From contig NC_087259.1 of the NCBI RefSeq assembly GCF_037042905.1, forward strand, positions 22,168,001-22,232,000: a stretch of DNA of 64,000 nucleotides. The letters run 5' to 3'. Below, piece after piece: positions 1 to 16,100 of this stretch. This DNA comes from Lytechinus pictus (taxonomy: Eukaryota; Echinodermata; Echinoidea; Temnopleuroida; Toxopneustidae). The position numbers and the translations under genes were made by a program. Within the stretch, counting starts at the first letter, position 1, and every line of letters starts with the position of its first letter. Under the pieces are notes generated by a model. It saw only the letters and a program-made list of their open reading frames with translations. It was not told the DNA's origin and ran no database searches.

Positions 1-307
1 AGATTTATGAAAATGTCAGTTTAAATGATTGATACTTTAGTGCTTCGAGTTGTGATCTATCGAAGTTGGTGCCTTTATTGTTTTTTGGGGATTTTTTTTT
101 TAAATATCTTATATTCTTTTTTTTTTTGTCATTAAGGAAGCGTTCACATGAAAAAGGTTGACTGTAAATGACCGTCCTTTAGATACCATCAAGCAATGTC
201 CCCCAAAATAATAAATGTTCGATAAAAACACCAAAAAGTGCTGATATATGCTGAAAGTCCTTTTCACTGGCTGTATATGACATCCAAAGACGTCAACGTC
301 TTCTTAC

Positions 308-2657
<2,350 letters not shown>

Positions 2658-3787
2658 CTACAAAGAAAAAAAATATTCACAACACTTCAATAAAGATGAC
2701 AGCTCAAGAATGTGATGTTAAGTTATTCTTTTTTTAGTATCAAAAGCTTAAAATGTGTGGGAAATAAATTAAGAAAAGAAACTATGGAATTACAAATTGA
2801 GATCATACAAACTTGAAATATAGAATAAGGAAAAAGCATTAAAATTCAGAACAAGGCATTCTATAAGATGAATAGAATTAAATGAAGAATCTGATAGTGC
2901 TGAAAATCTAGCTTTGATCCTTATTATGGAGATGTTGGCCTTTTAATAATCTTCGCAAAATTCGTTATCATGCCAAGTTGCCATTGAATCCTTCAGACCA
3001 AGTGATATACATCAAAGATTCTCACAAACTTTTTAGGTGGCAGTTTGTTAAGGTTGTTAAAGATCGTGATGTTGCATGAATTTTATATTTTTCCCCCATA
3101 AAATCCCACCTTTGTCACTCGGAATATCAGAACGAGTTCACGGTCTCGAAGTTCGGGCAGGTGGAGCGGTAGAGAAGTGGAGCCTGCACGAACTTCGCTC
3201 GAGGTAGGGACTTGTATGCTGCCTCTCTGAATGATTGGGGCAGAATCCTTTTATTATTAAAATTTATGCCTGACAAAGCACTTTTTACTTTTAGTTTGAT
3301 TTTGGGCACTTTACTCTACAGCCGTTCCCTTTAACACAATATTCGGAAAAGCGGTGGACATATTGACCTTGAAATGTGATTGAGAGACTTGCTATGACAT
3401 TTGCGAACAAGCACTGGTGGAAAAATTTGCTCAAAGTCGGCTGGTACGAAACTGCACTAACGCCAAAATAACTACCAAAGATAAAGAATGACATCACAAC
3501 GATTTCAATGTGTGGGACCAAATACAATTAGGTAGAGTACTTAGCCAAATCAATGCATTTTTATGAGCATATTCACGGACTCATACACACATTTACATGA
3601 CTCACTGAATGATTATGATAATAAGCTTACTTAAAGACTGTAGATACCAGAATATCCCGCCAAAAAGATACCTTAAAAATGTTGATTTTGGAGTCGCAGC
3701 AAGCGCCCGGCGGCGTTCATAGTTTATGGTATCTTATAATCTTCGAAGACTTTTCAAAGGGGCGGATTTTTTTTTTACATACTGTGC
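2658..3787. other. No gene recognised: mitoguardin 5' intron or flank
   Basis: AT-rich sequence. Minus-strand open frames between about 3130 and 3530 look partly protein-like, but none joins in phase to the exon at 2492-2657. The missing mitoguardin first exon could lie here or further right. Confidence 0.5.
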
Positions 3788-4226
3788 CAGTGTTCCACAG
3801 CTCCAAAATAATTTTCCCGAAACCGAGTCCCAAATTTCCTGAAATTCATAGATATTTCCTGGAATTTTCAAGTTTGATTTTAAACAAAAATCGGGCAATA
3901 ATACAGCGAGCCTAAATTTGCCGTAGGTTGCCAAAATCAAGGATTTTAGCATTTTTTTGTTCACACCCTCTTTAATTTAAATACTAACAAAAATGTGAGC
4001 GCGGAGCGCGAGCGGAAAATTTTGAGCGACGACTACGTACGGTATGGATGTAAAAAAAATATTTAAATGTAACCTGAATATTGATAGTTTATACGTTTAA
4101 TTGTTGTGTAATTGTAATTTTCGGATTTCCCGAAATTTCCTGGATTTTTTTCATTTCCCGAACCTCTCCTGGAAAAAGTCAAAATTTCCTGAAATTTCCC
4201 GAATTTCGGGAAGAGTGGAAACACTG
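3788..4226. mobile_element. hAT-like MITE, CAGTGTT termini
   Basis: The left end CAGTGTTCCAC and right end GTGGAAACACTG are inverted. The interior near both ends is rich in ATTTCCTGAAATTT-like text in both orientations. CAGTGTT ends are common among hAT elements, but no matching target duplication is visible, so the boundaries are approximate. Confidence 0.5.
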
Positions 4227-4325
4227 TAAATAAATAACAGTGCATTCAGTGCAGTGCATGTGGGCATCACATTTAGCTGGTGTACGCGTAACAAAACGTG
4301 TGCACAAAAATATATCCCCCAAGTC

Positions 4326-4958
4326 CCCTTACGAAAATGTCGTGTGGTATATCTGTGTGGTACCCGGCTTTACCACACGAATTACCACATGAATGTAGGT
4401 TACCACATGGTTACCACATGAACATCTGTGGTAATTTTCCATATCCTTGTGTGGTAACGTCAGCTGGTAGCTGTGGTAATTTGTTGTCTATGTGGTACTT
4501 CTGTGGTAAATCAAAATTACCACATGAATGCATGTTACCTCATGATGCCATTGTGTGGTAATGTAAATTCAAATATGTGGTATTTGTGTGGTATTGTTAT
4601 ATTTCTGTGGTAAATCAAAATTACCACAGGAATGCATGTTAATTACCTCATGATGCCATTGTGTGGTAATGTAAATTCAAATATGTGGTATTTGTGTGGT
4701 ATTGAATACTTCTGTGGTAAATCAAAATTACCACATGAATGCATTCACCTCACGATGCCATTGTGTGGTAATGTAAATTCAAATATGTGGTATTTGTGTG
4801 GTATTGTTATACTGTTGTGGTAAATCAAAATTACCACATGAATGCATTTACCTCACGATGCCATTGTGTGGTAATGTAAATTCAAATATGTGGTATTTTT
4901 GTGGTGTTATGCTCTGCGGTAAATCAAACTTACCTCATGAATGGAATACCACATGATG
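4326..4958. repeat. TTACCACA/TGTGGTAA array I, left part
   Basis: Starts with CCCTTACGAAAATGTC then GTGTGGTA. It is filled with the octamer TTACCACA and its complement, organised into tandem units of about 102-108 bp. The marker GATGCCATTGTGTGG recurs at about 4544, 4652, 4754 and 4857. The array is interrupted by a hAT element at 4959 and resumes at 6663. Confidence 0.9.
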
Positions 4959-6662
4959 CAGTGGCGTAACAGGGGTCGGTGGCCAGGGGGGGCAAGAGCC
5001 AAACATTTAATTCCCGGTCATATCATGGTATGAACAGGCTTAATGGTGTAATGAAGCATGGACCTATTGTGATAGGTCCATGAATGAAGCGACTATTTTG
5101 AGGGGGCCAGATTTTGCGTATCGGGCAGAAATTGTCTTTTTTGTAATGCGAGCGAGCGAAGCGAGCGAGCAAAAATTTTGACATTTTTAATACAAAAATC
5201 CAATTTTGTGATAGATTTTGACATGATATATTTCACTCTTCTCTCTTTCCATTCCCTTTTTTATGGTCTGTACGCCATGTTATGAACAGGAATCTTTGCG
5301 GCAGAAGCGTGAAGAGTAAAAATAACGAGGGGCGCAGTATGACACACTTGCCAAAAAGCTGCTTTATACAAGTCCTGAGCGAGCGAAGCGAGCGAGAAAA
5401 AAAAATCACATTTTCATGAGAATCTAACTTTGAGATATTTTGAAAATCATATTCAGTAAATAAAATATCCTACACTTTGCCTTTCATTTCTCCTTTTTTT
5501 GTTCTCGTTTGTAGAAATTTTGGGGGCCAATGGCCCAACCTTTCCATACTCATATACGGCAGTGCTGTGCGGTTGGGATCCGGGACGGGGCCCCTGGAAC
5601 TTCTTGATATCAGAGCCATTTAAACCTATTTTAATCAAATCGCGGGTATATACAGAATATAGTTTTCACACAACACATTTATTCAACCCAGTTGCGTAAT
5701 GAACCAAATATATTTGAGGGGGCAAAACATAGCAATGAGGGAAAATTTACATTCTACATCCACTGCATGTTGGTTCTACTCTTTTTATTTGTCATTATAT
5801 TGATTTGTTTATGTATTGTTTTTATTGTTCATATGATATTGTATATTGTACCTTTTTAATGGATGTCAATAAAGTGAATTGAATTTAATTAATTTTTGTT
5901 AAAAGTCGCCAGCGTGCAAAGCGAGCTGGAAAAAAATTGCCTATTGAAATTAAATTCTAATTATTTGATGGATTTTTTCCATTATATTCAGCAAATAACA
6001 CATTTCATTGTTTCCATTCATTTCATTATACTCTCCTAAAATTTCTTTTATTTCCTCTTGGGTGTGGAACCAAGACCCCCCCCCCCCTCCCCCGCGCCTG
6101 TACGCCAGTGATTGAACGGCGGGCATTATAGCGCCAATTTATGGTTATATAGATGGGGTCCGGGGCAAAGCCCGGTAGCTTAATTATGATTTGCTTAAAA
6201 TTTAACAAGCTTATAGCACAATGTTGTATGCATCAGCCCATCTTTAAATTGTTCCCGCTCTTTATTTTCAATCCTCGGCAGCCCGGTCGTGTTATTATTA
6301 TTTTATTATTGTCCCTTTTCTTTGTTTTCTAATCTAGCTTTTGACTAATTCCATTCTACCTCAGTTTCTTTCTATTGTTTGCCATTGTCATCTTTTAATT
6401 TATTTCCCATCATGCTATTGCATCACATAAGCCTAATTCGGAATGATTTGTTCTTTGTCAAATGTTCTTCTTTCGTGCCTTTTCCCGCTTTTTTTCCTTT
6501 TCCACTAAAAGAAAATCGTTTTCTTTTCACTTTCCCTTGTCCCCTTTCCTCCCCCTTTCCCTTTCTTTCTCCCTCCCTTTTTTTCTTTTTCCCGTTTTTT
6601 TTTATTTTCCCGGTGAAATCCGCCAGGGGGGCACCTTGCCCCCCAGCCCCCCCCCGCCACTG
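4959..6662. mobile_element. Non-autonomous hAT element A with 8-bp target duplication
   Basis: The ends are CAGTGGCG and CGCCACTG, flanked on both sides by ACATGATG (4951-4958 and 6663-6670). Both features are diagnostic of hAT transposons. No transposase frame survives in the 1.7 kb. The interior has GCGAGCGAAGCGAGCGAG blocks (about 5145-5170 and 5378-5400), a pyrimidine-rich stretch at 6480-6610 and poly-C/poly-G tracts. It shares long segments with the copy at 24771-26779. Confidence 0.88.
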
Positions 6663-6862
6663 ACATGATGCCATTGTGTGGTAATGTCAATTCAAATATG
6701 TGGTATTTGTGTGGTATTGTTATACTGCTGTGGTAAATCAAAATTACCACATGGAATTAGCATATGTTACCACATTAGCCCATTGTGTAGTAATGTCAAT
6801 TCAAATATGTGGTATTTGTGTAATTGCCCTTCTGTTGAAAATCAGAAATACCACACAAAAAA
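6663..6862. repeat. TTACCACA/TGTGGTAA array I, right part
   Basis: Continues the array interrupted at 4958. The first unit (GATGCCATTGTGTGGTAATG, then an ATTCAAATATGTGG block) is the second half of the unit broken by hAT element A. The array fades out after about 6860. Confidence 0.88.
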
Positions 6863-6963
6863 GTTATCAAACCCATAACTTAGACCCCCTCAGCTCACCC
6901 CCTATCAAAATTAAAAATTGATTCGCCGGGGGGGGGGGGGCCGGGGGTGGGCGGCGACAGGCT

Positions 6964-6975
6964 TGCGCATGCGCA
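6964..6975. promoter_or_regulatory. Canonical NRF1 site
   Basis: TGCGCATGCGCA is the perfect palindromic NRF1 consensus, usually found within about 200 bp of a transcription start. It lies about 130 bp upstream of the ATG at 7106 in a locally GC-rich patch. Confidence 0.6.
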
Positions 6976-7105
6976 CTTACCGCCAACATTTGAAAAGAAT
7001 TCCGTTTGCGTTGTTGCGTTGCAGTTTATTGAGCTCGATCGAGAAGTGTGACGAAGAAGGCCGTTAATAATAATAATTCAACTACTTAAAGAATACGGGT
7101 TAGAT

Positions 7106-7145
7106 ATGGACAACGACTTCGAAGACATTTGCAGTAGGCTAAACA
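7106..7145 (+). CDS. Candidate first coding exon, small unknown gene
   Basis: ATG starts MDNDFEDICSRLN; the donor is AACA followed by gtaagtta, a strong match to consensus. It is preceded by a GC-rich patch with an NRF1 palindrome. Confidence 0.42.
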
Positions 7146-10100
7146 GTAAGTTAGATAACCATTTTCTATGATTTTCTTTTCGTAGTTTGTTAAATGCCCC
7201 GGCTTGCAACTAGCTAAAGATTTCGTCAATGAAAATGACATGACACTGGCAATCCCATCCTGTCTAACCGGGCGCTCGCCCGGCCCCGAGCGCCTGCTCG
7301 CTGCTGTGATGTGGACCACTGGCTGGTGGTCTCAAGTCTGCACACAGCACACCTAAAGGCTAAACGATTTGAGTTTAGATTTAACGTGAATTTCCTGTTA
7401 TTTTACAGTACCCAAAATCTTTTAATTGATGATGTTCCTTGTATTCTTATGAGTAAGTGTGCAAAAAGTCTCATAAAAAATTAAGAGAAATAATTGATTT
7501 TCTTGGGAAAATATCTCGGCCAGTCATGGTCATTTACTTACATTTTGATTGAACAAAATTATTAAGTTAGTGGTAGGATGGGGGTCGGGTGTCCGGACAC
7601 TTTATATTTTTGAAGCCTTCTTTTTTGTCTTTGGATTACACACAAAATATAAATTCAACAGTTGTAATCATTTTCTTGTTTGTTCTTTATAATATTTCCT
7701 AACAAGTAACATTTTGTACTAAAAATTGATGAAACTTCGCTTGTAATTTTTTCCAAATGACTTTCTAAATATGATCGTCCGGACACACAACCTGTCCAGA
7801 CCCACGGTATACCGTATGGTGAGACTACCACATATCGACCACCTCTTTTGAAACCGACCACCTTGCGCGTGTTAAAATTATTGCGTATTACAAACGATAC
7901 GCCCGGGAGAGTAGGCGCAGTGTCCATAGAAACGGTAAGAATCAATTTTACGACAAAAAAAATGGAACAAAGAGTAAAATTTTAGTAGAATTAATCAAAA
8001 TTGTATTGACCAGACCCAAATCCCGCTGAAAAACCAAGAAATCCGATAGGAAATGGCTTTAGAACAAATATCCGTCGTCAATCTTCGAATCATGTGCCGG
8101 AGCTCGCAGTGGAAGTAGTGAGACGATTATTAAGCATGTTGACATCGTAGAATTGATTTGGAAGAATAAATATATTTTGCCACCGTGACTAGAATCGGCC
8201 GTAAACTTGGTGTACGGCGGGTGGTCGGTTTCAAAAGACGGGTGCAAATGAGCAAATGTAAAATCGTCATATTTGTTGTTCGTCGATATATACGCGGGTT
8301 GAATCGGAGTCGCCGAGCGAAACATGGGAATCTGATCTGCTCAATTTTCTGCACAAATGAGACGAAAACTGGGTAAAATCAATGAATATTTTCGCAGATA
8401 TGATGCTTAGAAGATTAGGTGGTCGATAAGGGGTAGTTCCAACCATACTGGTACTAGGATGGGGGTCGGGTGTCCGGACAGTTTATCTTTTTGAAGCCTT
8501 CTTTTTATCTTTGGATTACACTAAAAATATGAATTCAATACTTGTTATCTTCTATTTTGTTCTTTATAATATTTCCTAATATTTTGTACTAAAAATTGAT
8601 GGAACTTTGCTTGTAATTTTTTCCAAATGACTTTCTAAAATTGATCGTCCGGACACACAACCTGTCCGTACACACAACAACTGGGTAATACTAATAGTGG
8701 CCGATGTCTGCGCACCTATTCACTTTACACAGACCTATTACACATGATGCGAAGATTTCGATAAGAAAGCACAGTCACAGAGGCTGCATTTTGAGGACGT
8801 CACATGAAATGCCCTGGAAAGAGTTCCATATGCAATTCCAATGTACCCCCCACCAACATGATAAAAAATAAGATTGTTGAGACTTAATTCCATTCCAGTT
8901 CGTTCACTTCAGATTTTTCTATATTTTTTTAACCTTGTGTTGGCACCTTAGTTGGGACTTGAGATCACCTCGTTTTATTTGCAGTCAAGACCTGTCCTGC
9001 TATGCTAGCGAGAAGTGCTGATGCCGGAAGGGGTATTTTAACGATTATCAGCCAATAGTTCGCCTAGACTTGACTCACAGACCCTTGAGTAAATAAACCG
9101 ATGTCTATGGACAATTACACACACTAGATACATCCATACATGCTCGAAATTTGACGGAATAAAGCCATATTTTAGTATGTATTTCCACTCCTAGTACTAT
9201 CCACTCCCCCATCATATATGTTCTATATTGTGCTCGATATATTATTCTGAACCTTCATGTTTTTATTTTCAATTTTAGTGGGGGTGCATATGGAACTCTT
9301 GCCAATGCCCTAAATTCATTATTTTCCCACCATTTTAAGTCAGATTTTTTATGAATAGATCTGTTTATGACATTTCAGGAGAAAGAGAGGGAGACCCAAA
9401 ACTACCTGTCCTGGCATCACATTTGAGGAGATGAAGTCGGTGAATATGACCTAGCCCGGGGGAGTTTCCAGAAGACGGTCCAGAACCACTGGCCGCCAGG
9501 GGTGGAGGTCCTTTGTTGTTGCTCTACATGTCAGGAGGCATCGGGCAGTACATGTAGGTAAGACAATGTAAGTACAGTACATGTAGGCTCTTTCAGGTGT
9601 AAAGATTATTTTTTGTTTGGAGTCGTTGCGTATCTTCCATTATCAGAATCGCGCAGATTCGGATGAGCGCAATCTTGGGGCACCTTATCTGTCAATGGTC
9701 CTAACTGTACTTCGAGGACTCTGTGATGATATTTTTATCATTTTTACATTGTACTAGGGGTATTTTCATTCACGGAGCCTAGACAAGTCTGTTGCCTGTA
9801 GAACTTGGTACACAAAGATGGATTTCCCTTAAAAAATCCACCATTCCCACAATAATTTTTGGGCAAACATTTAATTTTTCCAATTTGTAAGCCTTTGTAA
9901 TCTAAATATACAAAATTAAGGCTTAAGAAATGTTAATTTTAAGCAGGTAAACATTTCAAAGGATCACTTGCTTGCAATTCCCAAGCTATATAACACAATG
10001 ACATGACCTTTAAGTCGAGAGACGTCCACATGCAAGAAAATACAGAGGGAATTGGTGCAAATGCATAGCTGATTGTGCTAGTACTAGATTCCAGGCTGAC

Positions 10101-13100
10101 GTGTATCGGTTTGGACGTTCTAATGACAAGTTTAGAGTGTAATTTGGCGCTAATAGAGTTTCACAACGGTTGATCTGGCAATTCCAGAAAACTAATTTTA
10201 CCTCAAAATTTGTTAGATTTTTTGGTCAAATATCTATTCAATTTAATGTGTTCTAAAACTGCTAAAGATAAAGTATAAGAATAATAATATATTCATAGGC
10301 CTACCGATAGTAAAATAAAATGAAAATAATGTAAGGCCTAAACTTAACCACATTTAGGGCCTATTACTATTGTATATTTAAAGCTTTTATACAGATTGTC
10401 TTTAATTTGTGGAAGTTAAAAATCAAGATGATGATTAGATCTAGAATTCTCAAATCTGAAAGTTAGACCATAACTTACCTGAAAAATCCTACAGAGTTTT
10501 CTAAATGCCTCATTTTGCCAGTCATACTAGTATTTGAAAGGGTTCCTGCCCATTCCGAAAGCTATGCACTTTAAAAGATTCATATTATTATTGGTAAAAA
10601 GACAAAAATGAAGTGACATAAAGTAAGCTGCAGACAGTTGCTGAATACTCTTTGCATTAATATGTTCCTCACACTGACACTGCTGTCACAGTTCCATGTA
10701 AAAATTGAACATTGAAATTGCATGTACATTAATGAGTGGCACATGCAAATAATTACTTGTAGGACCCTTAGGCTTACTTCACCATATATTTTACGTCTTA
10801 CCTACTGTGCATGTGCCATGGCTGGGACATGTACTTGTAGATTTTGCAATTTCTTGGCATGATTGAGGTTAACATTTTATTTTTTTTCTCTCTTTTGCAG
10901 CCCTGGTAGAAGCACCATCTTGATACCATCATTCAAACTCTCATCAGCTGTATCATTATAGGTGGACTAAAAGAACAATATTCATTCAGATATAATGGTG
11001 TGTACAAATTTATCCTTTTTGGAAGGAATTTTTTAATAATTAGTGTGTTATTTTGATTATTTACATGTGCATGAACATGAGATGCAGTTGAATAATTTTG
11101 ATTTTGTAACCACTCTGATACAAAGCCTGTCTAATAATTAATGCTCTTACAAGGTTCATGCTGTTGTCAATTCAAACGTAATAGATAGGCATAAGTGAAA
11201 CATCAACACCTAACATGCATTTATTATCACATCAGAATTGATCTTCGTTATGTGAAATTGGCAACTTGTAATTTCTTATTCAAACTGATGGAATTATCCC
11301 ATAACCATTTAAAACACATTTAAAAAAAGCATGAATTAAAATCATGTTTGATTAATATAAATATTTAAAAAAAATTACTTTAAAATGTCCTTCCCTATAC
11401 AGAGATGGTTTGGAGGTGCAGCAGATCTTCAGGGCATCAAGCCCCCCTCCCCGACTTGACTTTACATGTTAATATCTGAAGTATAAATATGTAACAAACC
11501 CCACATTGTTTTTTAATCATTTTTTTAAAAGTTTGGAAATTGATATTGAAACCATGTAATTTTTAATGAATATTAAATAGTTAATGCAGGAAAGGCTTTA
11601 TGTTGATCTTCTTCTGTTATTTTTGCAGATGCCTTAAGTTGAAATGGAAGGTGTCCTGAATCTGCACCCATTCATCTGGTTTCGTAACTCCTTTCATAGT
11701 GCTATTGGAACCTGCTCCCTACCAGTATAACATCAAACAGATTGGAAGAATAAAGGCCAATGGGAAGTGCCTTTTACATTTCTACTTGCCACGAAGCAGT
11801 CCATGGTTTAGCGCAATCTACACTGGACTATTGTAATGCTCTTCGTGCTTGAATTAGGGCGATCTGGACTGACTGCAGATAGTACAGAATGCTGCATCTA
11901 TTGTGCCATTAGCCATATGCCAACTTCGCTGGCTGCAAGTCAAGGAAAGGATATACATGAACATCAGTGTCCGTCTCCTGATTTTCAAAGTCAATGACAG
12001 AGATCCAGATTACATGTATTCTAAGGAATCCCTTGTGCGCCATTTTCATTCTAGGCGCACTTGCCTTTTTATTTTTGTGATCATTACGCACCTACAAATT
12101 AGCTACTGGTGATGCAACTTTCTCCACTACTGCTCCAAGGCCATGGAATTAGCTCCTTCCTCTCCTCCAGTTGTCAACAACCTCAAATGGATCAATCCAA
12201 ATACAATTTGAGAAGACCTACCATATTCCTGATCTTTGCTCTGTACTTCCAACAATACTGTCACTGCCTGGTAATTTGAATTTTTTTAAATCTCATGGAT
12301 GGCATCTCAAAGCGCTTTGTATCTCGCAAAATAATGTGTTGTGTAAAAGCGAACACGCATTGAGGTCAAGCATAAGGGTAACCATGGATATTGCCTTTTA
12401 TTACTTTTTAACAAAAGTGAAAAATTCATCCAAATTAGACAAGGGATAATAAAGTAATGTATGACATTCTAACCTCTGCATTATTTTGGTGAAAGAGCTC
12501 TAAGCATATGCAAGTAGCAAGCTGATGATGTCATACTGACGTACATTGTACGTGTACACGTATCCCCAACTTATTTTTTTGTATATAAAATTGTGCATTT
12601 AATTTTGTTTACCAAGAATGAAACAAATCGGATTGTAAACTGTATTGATGTGACTTACCTGTATTGATTATTGCTGGAAGTTCTTTTGCTACATGGGATT
12701 GGAAGACATACTTATTACACACATGAAGTAAATTATTATTTTATCTGGTAACATGAAAACAATAAAAATGTGGGCATGATATCATAAACTTACATGTATC
12801 TACTTGCATGTGTTGATGACCAATATTTTTGTAAATATTTTATTAATTTTATCTGATTTTGATAAAATTTTCACTATTTTGCATGGTAAAAATTACTTTA
12901 TTTTAGATTATGTTGAGCCCGTATCATATACAAGTACACCTTTAAAGATAAATTACCAGTTGAAGTAACACTCTTAAAATGAGTTCGAACAGAATCCAAT
13001 AGAATTACCAGCAAAATATAAAAGATATGTGCCAGAATTATAGCTCGGGAAGAAAATGTGTAATTGCTGAGAAATGAGCAAAATAAGCATGTAATTCTAT

Positions 13101-16100
13101 CAAATGTCAGGTATTTTTCAAATCAATCATAATACATGTACACTGTCCTGTCCCACATATGCTTTTCTGTGTTAGTGATCATCAGAATAATTGATTTTAA
13201 CTTCATAATTAGTGATTTTACAAAGATACAAGTTTACATTAATGTACCAGCTAGATCTAGAGATTATGTACAATATTTGGACAATTTCTCATGAAATAAT
13301 TGTTTGCTGCAACTGCTGTCTTTTTAATACCTCTAAATGATAGTGTAATACAACCACAAAATTTTCTTAAGAATTAATGTACATGTATGATTCTTTCACC
13401 CAAATTTACATGCATTGATACTGTAGACTACTTGCCAAAAGTTCCTGCCAAAAGCCTTTTTTTAACGATGTACATGCTTTTATAGACGACCTGCCAATAT
13501 ATTCAAGGACCAACCAAAAAGAGATGAATAAAATGTTTGAAGGAAATTGAAATTAACTTTAAAAATGATAGTTGTCAATGCAGTATTATTACAGGGTTCC
13601 CACAGTCATGGAAAATCCTGGAAAAAATTGGTCATGGAAAGTCAGGGATATGTGAAAAGTCACGGAATTGCATTTACCTCTTGGTTATGACATCTTTCTA
13701 GTTTTTTATGTCTCGCAACTCTCATACTCTGTGATTGCACTCTACTATTATAATTGGCGTTCATGATCATAACATGTCTGATTTTGTAAACTGTGCCAGA
13801 AAGGAATTAAGTCATGGAAAGCAGCAATTTAGTCATGGAGAGGTTATGGAATTCTGTCTTCAAATTTCTGTGAGAACCCTGAATAGGTTTGTGCACTTGA
13901 CACAGTGTGCACTACAGATGAACTTTGTAATGCCATGATATAAACCAGTACAATATCTTAAAGGAAAATAAAACCCAAAATATAATACCACATGATACCA
14001 TTGATAAATACAGGACAATGAAAATGAATCCACTCATATACCCCTAATCCGATTTCCCAGTATGGAGTACCACCTTTTCAAAGTTGGCATCTTCTGGTTC
14101 GAAATCTATGGATGGAGATTATTCCGTCAGCGACAAACTACATCTCTAAACGTTTGAGCATTATATATTCTATTTCATTGATAATAAATCAAATGTACAG
14201 ATAAAACTCATAACATATTAATTAAAATTTGTTTAATATTATATGATAGGTTCGAATTACGACTTGATGAGTTTTAATGATAAAAATTACACCCTAATCT
14301 ACGATTTACAAATTGGCAGCGGAAATTGGGGTGTAAACCTTATCATAAAAACTCATCAAATTGTATTTTGAACCTACCATATATTAAACAAATTTTAACT
14401 AATATTTTTATGAGTTTTATCTGTACATTTGATTTGTTATTGATAAAATAGAATATATAATGCCTAAACGTTTAGAGATGTAGTTCGTCGCTGATGTAAT
14501 AATTTTCTAACTAACCCCGCGAAAATGGCGACCTCCATCCAGAAACTTCAAACCACACTGTAAGAGGCCAACTTTGAAAAGGTGGTACTCTGTAATTGGA
14601 TTAGGGTATGAGTGGATTCATTTTGATTGTCCTGTATTTATCAATGGGATCATGTGGTATTATGTTTTGGGTGTTATTTTCCTTTAATTCAGATATTACA
14701 TGCCAGGGTATTGTCCTAGTTTTCATTTTTGGTGCGTAAATTGATCAAATTATTCGTTCCTTTGAACACTATTCTAAACTGAGTGGACTCCAAATACATA
14801 TTATCATCTCTCGTCTATTTCTACTTGCCCTTCGGCCTTGAAGTAAACTTGGGATAATTATGCATTTTGTTATACGCAATTTTGAGTACAGTGCACTTTG
14901 ACGCAGCTACTTATATGATATTACCTATTGTAGACACATCCTTATGTTTTGTTCATTTTCTTAAAAACGATTAAGAGTTTAATCATTTTTGTCTTTAAGC
15001 ATAAAACAAAGAGTAATCAGTCCATTCTGTATGTGTAACCTGCAAAAAAAAACTACAATGGTCGTTAATTTGGTTTGCTGAAAAGCCTGATAGCCTTTGA
15101 GGTAACTTTTTTAAGTATTTAGAAGAAATGTATTTTTTTTTAAGTATTTATATGCACTGTAATTTCTTTGATAGTTACTGTTATGTTACACTGTTTGTAC
15201 AGTAAAGCAGCTGTTATACATTTTTTGTCAATAGCAAATGTAAACCAGTATTGTAAATTGATGACTCTATGAGCTAAATACCAGTACTTTCTATATCACT
15301 TGTAAAATCATTTGTTATTTGTTCATTGAAGGTGTTGTATTTTCTTAATCTTATAAAAGTCCATAGGGTCATGAACACATTCTACTGCTACCAAATTCAT
15401 ACCCATGATCTGTGATGTATCTAACCAGTTACCACACACATTACAACACACCAGTTGCTACATACATTATCATGCATCAGTTATCACACATACCATCACA
15501 CTAGTTACCACACACATTTTGGGTAATGACTCTGATGCATGGTATTATGTGTAGTATGTACAATATGTGTGGTAACGTGTGTGGTAATTGTAATGCATGT
15601 GGTAACTGGTGTTTACTACACACCATTTACCACACGAATTACCTCATATTTTACCACACACCAGTTACCACATGCATTACCACACACCAGTTACGTAACT
15701 GGTGTGTGGTAGTGTATGTGGTAACGCGTGTGGTAAATCGTGTGTAGTAATGCATGTGGTAACCGGTGTGTGGTAAAATGTGACGTAATTTGTGTGGTAA
15801 GGCGTGTGGTAAAATGTGAGGTAATTCATGTGGTAAATGATGTGTGGTAACGCGTGTGGTAACTGGTGTGTGGTAAAATGTGAGGTAATTTGTGTGGTAA
15901 ATGGTGTGTGGTAATGCATGTGGTAACTGGTGTGGTAATCTATGTGGTAAATGGTGTGTGGTAATGCATGTGGTAACTGGTGTGTGGTAATCGGTATGTG
16001 GTAAAAATTGTTACCATAAATTAATCCCTTGTGTGGTAAATGTTACCGTATATTAATCCATTCATGTGGTATTCCTGTGGTAATGTTGTGTGGTAAATGT

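Noticed and set aside
4326..4958. CRISPR-like spaced repeats
   Set aside because: Units of about 105 bp are nearly identical throughout with no unique spacers, no cas genes, and the host is a eukaryote.
6379..6668. Phe/Pro/Ser-rich frames over 6379-6668 and similar at 26266-26904
   Set aside because: They are the pyrimidine-rich right part of hAT elements A and B; the similarity between the two reflects transposon homology, not a protein family.
10891..11760. Exons of the small unknown gene following strong acceptors near 10891, 11402 and 11629
   Set aside because: Each reaches a stop quickly in the phase set by the first exon, or overlaps the LINE remnant, whereas the 17431, 18675 and 19300 exons stay open.
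11903..12112. Intact small gene with VKERIYMN
   Set aside because: It is part of a reverse transcriptase remnant with stops on both sides.
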